From: an uncultured Hungatella sp.
Lineage (GTDB): Bacteria > Bacillota > Clostridia > Lachnospirales > Lachnospiraceae
Assembly: GCA_910585435.1 (NCBI GenBank)
Contig: CAJUEJ010000022.1
Location: forward strand, 1 to 64,000
DNA: 64,000 bases
Direction: 5' to 3'
This document shows positions 60,025 to 64,000 of the stretch, one piece after another. A model generated the notes under the pieces. That model was not told where the DNA came from. It saw only the letters and a program-made list of their open reading frames with translations, and ran no database searches. The position numbers and the translations under genes are program-made. Numbering within the stretch: position 1 is the stretch's first letter; each line of letters starts with the position of its first letter.

Positions 60025-60951
60025 ATGGCAGGGATTGGGGAAGTTTTGATGAAGGCGCTGGCATTTGTTGCCATTATTGCTATGGGATATGGTCTGAAGC
60101 GGGCAGGAGTTTTCCATGCCAAGGATTTTTATCTCATATCAAAGATTGTAATTAAGATTACATTGCCGGCTGCCATTGTGGCTAATTTCAGTAAAATCAC
60201 CATGGAAAGCTCCATGCTGATCCTGTGTGTGCTGGGGCTGGCATGTAATGGATTGCTTCTGACTGTGGCCTACTGCATAAACCTGACAAAATCAAGAAAG
60301 CAGAAAGCATTTGATATGTTAAATATGACCGGATACAATATAGGCAATTTTACCATGCCCTTTGTCCAAAGCTTTTTAGGCCCTGTGGGCTTTGCAGCCA
60401 CCAGCCTGTTTGACGCGGGAAATTCTGTCATGTGTACCGGTGTTACCTTCAGCCTGGCAAGTACAGTAAGCGGAGGAGGCCAGGAGGGCGCCGGATCTGT
60501 AAAGACGGTTCTGCGGACGCTGGTATCCTCAATTCCTTTTGACGCTTATGTGATCATGACGCTTTTGACAGTCTTTCATCTCAGGCTGCCGAGGGTGGTG
60601 ATTCTGTTTGCGGAGACGGCAGGGGGCGCCAATGCATTTCTGGCGCTTCTGATGATTGGAATCGGGTTTGAAATCCGTATGGATAAGGACAAGGTGGCAG
60701 AGATAGTGAAGGTTCTTGCTATCCGTTATGGCATTGCATTGGCATTTTCTTTAGGGTTTTTCTTTCTGCTGCCGTTTCCGCTGGAGATCCGGCAGGCACT
60801 GGCAGTTGTGGTGCTGGCTCCTGTTTCCTCTGTCAGCCCCGCTTTTACCGGGAAAATCGGCGGGGACGTGGAGCTGTCCAGCGCTATCAATTCCCTGACG
60901 ATTGTCATCAGTGTTGTGGCAATTACGGGGGCATTGATTTTGGTTTTGTAA
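60025..60951 (+). CDS. AEC-family transporter
   Basis: A 308-residue membrane protein with about ten hydrophobic segments arranged as two halves, beginning ALAFVAIIAMGYGLKRAGVF, as in auxin-efflux-carrier-type permeases (malate or other organic-acid carriers). The ATG at 60025 follows GAGGGAGG; the longer upstream frame overlaps the ilvE end. Substrate unknown; position next to ilvE allows but does not prove a 2-oxo acid. Confidence 0.88.
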   Translation: MAGIGEVLMKALAFVAIIAMGYGLKRAGVFHAKDFYLISKIVIKITLPAAIVANFSKITMESSMLILCVLGLACNGLLLTVAYCINLTKSRKQKAFDMLNMTGYNIGNFTMPFVQSFLGPVGFAATSLFDAGNSVMCTGVTFSLASTVSGGGQEGAGSVKTVLRTLVSSIPFDAYVIMTLLTVFHLRLPRVVILFAETAGGANAFLALLMIGIGFEIRMDKDKVAEIVKVLAIRYGIALAFSLGFFFLLPFPLEIRQALAVVVLAPVSSVSPAFTGKIGGDVELSSAINSLTIVISVVAITGALILVL

Positions 60952-60974
60952 AGGGATGAATGGAGTGATAAACG

Positions 60975-61514
60975 ATGCTGTATACCATGTGTTATGATTC
61001 ACCGGTCGGCCGGCTCTGGCTTGCTGAGAAGGAGGAGGCCCTTGTAGGGCTTTGGATGGAAGGGCAGAAGTATTTTTTTGGTTCATGGAAAGAGGAGGCG
61101 GGGGAAGAAAAGGAGACAGAGGTTTTACAGCGCACGAGAAGGTGGCTGGACCGCTATTTTAAGGGAGAGAAACCCCAGATTGAGGAGCTGGTTCTTCGAC
61201 CGGCCGGCAGTGAGTTTCAGAAGGCAGTCTGGAGGATTCTCTGTCAGATACCGTACGGAGAGGTAACCACCTATGGGGAGATTGGGCGTAAGCTTGTTGC
61301 CAGCCAGGGGCTTGCCAGCATGTCTGCCCAGGCAGTAGGCGGTGCGGTAGGCCGTAATCCTATTTCCATTATTATCCCCTGCCACCGGGTGGTGGGAGCC
61401 AGCGGGAGTCTGACAGGGTATGCAGGAGGAATCCAGAAAAAGGTGAAGCTTCTTACTTTGGAAGGGGTCAATATGGGAAGCTTTTTTGTCCCGTCTAAAG
61501 GGACAGCGCTATGA
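60975..61514 (+). CDS. ogt: Methylated-DNA--protein-cysteine methyltransferase
   Basis: A 179-residue suicide repair protein that moves the methyl group from O6-methylguanine to its own cysteine. The active site IPCHRVVGASG (PCHRV) lies near residue 135, and the helix-turn-helix AVGGAVGRNPISI precedes it. The N-terminal part (MCYDSPVGRLWLAEKEE) is the usual ribonuclease-H-like domain. GGAGTG precedes the ATG. It is followed closely by tag, so two alkylation-repair genes form one unit. Confidence 0.95.
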   Translation: MLYTMCYDSPVGRLWLAEKEEALVGLWMEGQKYFFGSWKEEAGEEKETEVLQRTRRWLDRYFKGEKPQIEELVLRPAGSEFQKAVWRILCQIPYGEVTTYGEIGRKLVASQGLASMSAQAVGGAVGRNPISIIIPCHRVVGASGSLTGYAGGIQKKVKLLTLEGVNMGSFFVPSKGTAL

Positions 61515-61548
61515 TCATTGGAAAAGGGATAGGAGAAATGGGCTGAAC

Positions 61549-62115
61549 ATGGAATGGGAAGATGGAAAAGTAAGGTGTGGGTGGGCGAATCCAAAGAATG
61601 AGGCCTATCTTCGATATCATGATGAAGAATGGGGCGTTCCTGTGCATGATGACAGGAAGCTGTTGGAAATGCTGGTGCTGGAAGGCTTTCAGGCAGGCTT
61701 GTCCTGGGAATGTGTGCTGAATAAACGGGAGGCTTTCAGGCAGGCCTTTGATGATTTTGACCTGGAGAAGGTATGCGGGTATGATGAGGCGCGTTTGGAG
61801 AAGCTTAAAGACAATCCTGAGATTATCCGGAATAAACGGAAGATACAGGCAGCGGCAGGCAATGCAAAAGTATTTCGTGAGATACAGAAGGAATTCGGAA
61901 GCTTCGACCATTATCTCTGGCACTGGACGGAGGGTAAGGTGATATATGAAAAGGGAGTGTCGTCTTCGGCGCTTTCCGACAGAATATCGGCGGATCTGAA
62001 AAGGCGGGGGATGAAATTTGTGGGAACTACTATCATCTATGCCTATCTGCAGGCAGTGGGGGTTATCTATTCTCATGAGGAAGGATGCTTTTTGGAACAC
62101 CATGAAAAGAGATGA
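61549..62115 (+). CDS. tag: DNA-3-methyladenine glycosylase I
   Basis: A 188-residue base-excision enzyme removing 3-methyladenine. RCGWANPKNEAYLRYHDEEW carries the first zinc ligands (Cys and His), and EGFQAGLSWECVLNKREAFR is the conserved substrate pocket region. The C-terminal GMKFVGTTIIYAYLQAVGVI and HEEGCFLEHH supply the remaining zinc ligands. The ATG at 61549 is chosen over the longer frame overlapping ogt. AGGAG is 13 bases upstream, rather far. Confidence 0.95.
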   Translation: MEWEDGKVRCGWANPKNEAYLRYHDEEWGVPVHDDRKLLEMLVLEGFQAGLSWECVLNKREAFRQAFDDFDLEKVCGYDEARLEKLKDNPEIIRNKRKIQAAAGNAKVFREIQKEFGSFDHYLWHWTEGKVIYEKGVSSSALSDRISADLKRRGMKFVGTTIIYAYLQAVGVIYSHEEGCFLEHHEKR

Positions 62116-62188
62116 CCCAGAGAAAGGTTGAAGCGTTTGAACGATGAATCTTACGGAATTGGATAATATGAAGGAATAGAGAAAAAAC

Positions 62189-63598
62189 ATGAAAAAGAAA
62201 TCGAATTTTAACTGGAGCTCCTTTATCAGGCATATCGCCATCATCGCAGTCCCGGTGGCACTGCAGAATCTTCTGACTACCACAGGGAGCATGGTGGATA
62301 CCATGATGCTTGCATCTCTTGGAGAGAAGACGGTGGGAGCAGTGGGCTTGTGCGCCCAGTTTTCCAGCCTGATGTTTGCCGGGTACTGGGGATTTGTAGG
62401 GGGCGGCATGATGTTTTTCTCCCAGTACTGGGGGGCAGGGGATGAGGATGGGATCACCCGTTCTTACGGGCTGACCCTTTCCTTTATGATGGCAGTGGGG
62501 GTTCTGTTTGCCTGCCTGGCTGTCCTGGCTCCCGGGGTTGTGATGAATGTTTATACAGATAAGGAGGAGATCCAGCAGATCGGGATTACATATCTGCGGA
62601 TAGTGGGATTTGCATATCCGCTCCAGATTGTGGCTATGGCTATGAGTGCGCTGCTGCGCTCTATTGAGCGGGTAAAGATTCCTCTGTACGGTGGAATCGC
62701 ATCTGTGTTTGCCAACTGTTTCTTTAACTATCTTCTGATTTTTGGAAAACTGGGGCTTCCCAGAATGGGGGCAGCGGGAGCGGCATTGGGGACTGTGTTG
62801 GCAGGTATGGTCAATATCTGTGTTCTTCTGGTGTTTATCCTGAAAAGGAAAATCCCGTTTGTCCTGGCTTTTTCCAGACATTTCCGGTGGAACCGCGGCT
62901 TTGTGGGGCAGTATCTGCAGAAATGCTTTCCCATTCTCTGCAATGAGGTTCTGATCGGTGTGGGAAACATGATGATCAACATTGTTCTGGGGCACCAGAG
63001 CGAGCAGGCTATTGCGGCTGTGGCAGTGTTCAGGACTTTGGAGGGGCTTGTCATTGCCTTCTTCAGCGGCTTTGCCAATGCGGCTACCATCCTTGTGGGC
63101 AAGGAGGTAGGCGCCGGGAACCACGAGGTGGCATTTCAGAGAGCCAAACGGCTTATCTATCTGTGCAGTGGATTTATCGGAATCGCCTGTCTGGGGATTA
63201 TAGGGATCCACAACCCTCTTCTCCATGCCATGGGGCTTCATGGCCAGTCTTATCAGATCGGCACGGGAATGCTGCTTATCTACAGTGTGGCAGCCCTTAT
63301 GCGTATGGGAAACTGGGCCCAGAATGATACGTACCGTTCTGCCGGCGATGCGGCATTTGGGTCTGTCATGGAGATTACATTTATGTATCTTTTAGTGCTG
63401 CCATGTGTGTATGGGGCCAATTACGGGCTTCATGCCCCCTTCCTTCTGGTGTTTGCCCTGTGCTATGTGGATGAGCCGATTCGGTTTTTGATTATGCAGT
63501 GCCATATGTACTCAGGGAAATGGATCAAGCCGGTGTCTGATGCAGGGCTGGCAACCATTGACACATTCAGAGAGCAGCACGGAATTAAGAAAAGATAA
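62189..63598 (+). CDS. MATE-family efflux transporter
   Basis: A 469-residue membrane protein with 12 predicted helices, starting FIRHIAIIAVPVALQNLLTT with MVDTMMLASLGEKTVGAVGL, the usual DinF/NorM-like start. It exports drugs or metabolites using a sodium or proton gradient. AAGGAA lies a little upstream. It is last on the + strand before the convergent rubredoxin gene, with only one base between stop codons, so the ends are tightly packed. Confidence 0.93.
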   Translation: MKKKSNFNWSSFIRHIAIIAVPVALQNLLTTTGSMVDTMMLASLGEKTVGAVGLCAQFSSLMFAGYWGFVGGGMMFFSQYWGAGDEDGITRSYGLTLSFMMAVGVLFACLAVLAPGVVMNVYTDKEEIQQIGITYLRIVGFAYPLQIVAMAMSALLRSIERVKIPLYGGIASVFANCFFNYLLIFGKLGLPRMGAAGAALGTVLAGMVNICVLLVFILKRKIPFVLAFSRHFRWNRGFVGQYLQKCFPILCNEVLIGVGNMMINIVLGHQSEQAIAAVAVFRTLEGLVIAFFSGFANAATILVGKEVGAGNHEVAFQRAKRLIYLCSGFIGIACLGIIGIHNPLLHAMGLHGQSYQIGTGMLLIYSVAALMRMGNWAQNDTYRSAGDAAFGSVMEITFMYLLVLPCVYGANYGLHAPFLLVFALCYVDEPIRFLIMQCHMYSGKWIKPVSDAGLATIDTFREQHGIKKR

Positions 63599-63599
63599 A

Positions 63600-64000
63600 T
63601 CAGGACACTTTTTCGAAATCAGAGGCCGGATGCTTGCACAGAGGGCAGATAAAGTCCGGGGGAAGCTCTTCGCCTTCGTAGATATAACCGCAGACCGTGC
63701 AGCGCCATGTGGTTTTTCCGGAAGAGGCCGGCTTCTCTGGCTTGGGTTTGATGGAAGACTGGTAGTAGGTGTAGGTGGCGGACGGGACGTCGGATAACAC
63801 ATCCATATCCTCTACAGAAGCGATGAACAGGGTGTGGGTTCCCAAATCTACAGTCTGCTCTACAGAGGCGCTGATGTAACCGTTGGTTCCTGCGGTTACG
63901 TAGTAAAGCCCGTTGACGCTGCGCACACAGTCTTTGAAATCTGAAAATTTGTCTGTGTCACGGCCGGACTGGAAGCCAAAGTGGCGGAAAATGTCAAAGG
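63600..64000 (-). CDS. Flavin reductase-rubredoxin fusion, 3' part
   Basis: The visible 133 codons run off the window end. The upstream part (IFRHFGFQSGRDTDKFSDFK, then VRSVNGLYYVTAGTNGYISA) belongs to a flavin-reductase-like FMN-binding domain. After a Lys/Pro linker comes a rubredoxin domain with two Cys pairs (WRCTVCGYIYEGEELPPDF and CPLCKHPASDFEKV) that bind one iron. Such fusions (high-molecular-weight rubredoxin) pass electrons from NAD(P)H to oxygen- or NO-reducing flavodiiron proteins in clostridia. The start lies beyond base 64000. Confidence 0.92.
   Translation of the reverse strand, partial: FDIFRHFGFQSGRDTDKFSDFKDCVRSVNGLYYVTAGTNGYISASVEQTVDLGTHTLFIASVEDMDVLSDVPSATYTYYQSSIKPKPEKPASSGKTTWRCTVCGYIYEGEELPPDFICPLCKHPASDFEKVS

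Overview
The window looks like chromosome of a gut-type clostridium, most likely Lachnospiraceae (Enterocloster/Lachnoclostridium-like). That placement is inference from the Firmicutes gene order secG-rnr-smpB, the tmRNA, three sugar ABC transporters with YesM/YesN-type two-component systems, typical AGGAGG ribosome binding sites and sigma-A promoters, and a flagellin. Most genes are on the + strand. Base composition is fairly even except for an AT-rich patch at about 2.66-4.95 kb.

Layout. (1) 0.2-2.7 kb: pheT, preceded by strong hairpins and without pheS. (2) 2.66-4.9 kb: an AT-rich island of worn mobile/defence genes: a YafQ toxin remnant, an intact DUF1016/PDDEXK nuclease, a frameshifted gene with a possible HEPN motif, and a relaxase start fused to unrelated sequence. 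(3) 5.1-11.8 kb: sugar ABC transporter without ATPase, histidine kinase, AraC-type regulator and a metal-dependent hydrolase. A 52-bp direct repeat brackets the transporter/two-component block. (4) 11.8-19.9 kb: divergent DeoR regulator and a six-gene unit: GpsA-like dehydrogenase, a complete Ugp-like ABC transporter with ATPase, and an ENPP-type phosphodiesterase, which suggests use of a phosphodiester or phospho-polyol. (5) About 19.9-20.2 kb: a type I toxin-antitoxin locus with a 31-residue holin-like toxin and a convergent antisense RNA. (6) 20.4-24.9 kb: eno, secG, rnr, smpB. (7) 25.0-37.0 kb: a small protein, a CcdA-thioredoxin fusion, a third ABC/kinase/regulator set and a GH106-like glycosidase, all lying between smpB and ssrA. 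(8) 37.0-37.4 kb: ssrA (tmRNA). (9) 37.9-50.1 kb: an exopolysaccharide operon: XRE regulator, priming sugar transferase, phosphoesterase, two Wzz-like proteins (one with a degenerate GGDEF domain), Wzy, an Alg14/Alg13-type pair, three glycosyltransferases and Wzx. (10) About 50.1-50.3 kb: a 163-bp MITE-like element with terminal inverted repeats and a 5-bp target duplication; degenerate copies lie near 18.4 and 33.6 kb. (11) 50.3-56.4 kb: small proteins, a hybrid sensor kinase and a proteolytic flagellin (flagellinolysin). (12) 56.7-64.0 kb: GH3/NagZ-like hydrolase, ilvE, AEC transporter, ogt, tag, a MATE exporter and the 3' part of a flavin reductase-rubredoxin gene that runs off the window.

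The genes fit a motile, saccharolytic gut anaerobe that senses extracellular carbohydrate with paired kinases and regulators, imports it through CUT1-type ABC systems (two of three lacking their own ATPase), and coats itself with exopolysaccharide. The least ordinary items are the protease-bearing flagellin, the type I toxin locus, the MITE family, the Wzz-GGDEF-like fusion and a poly-G tract inside the exopolysaccharide promoter.
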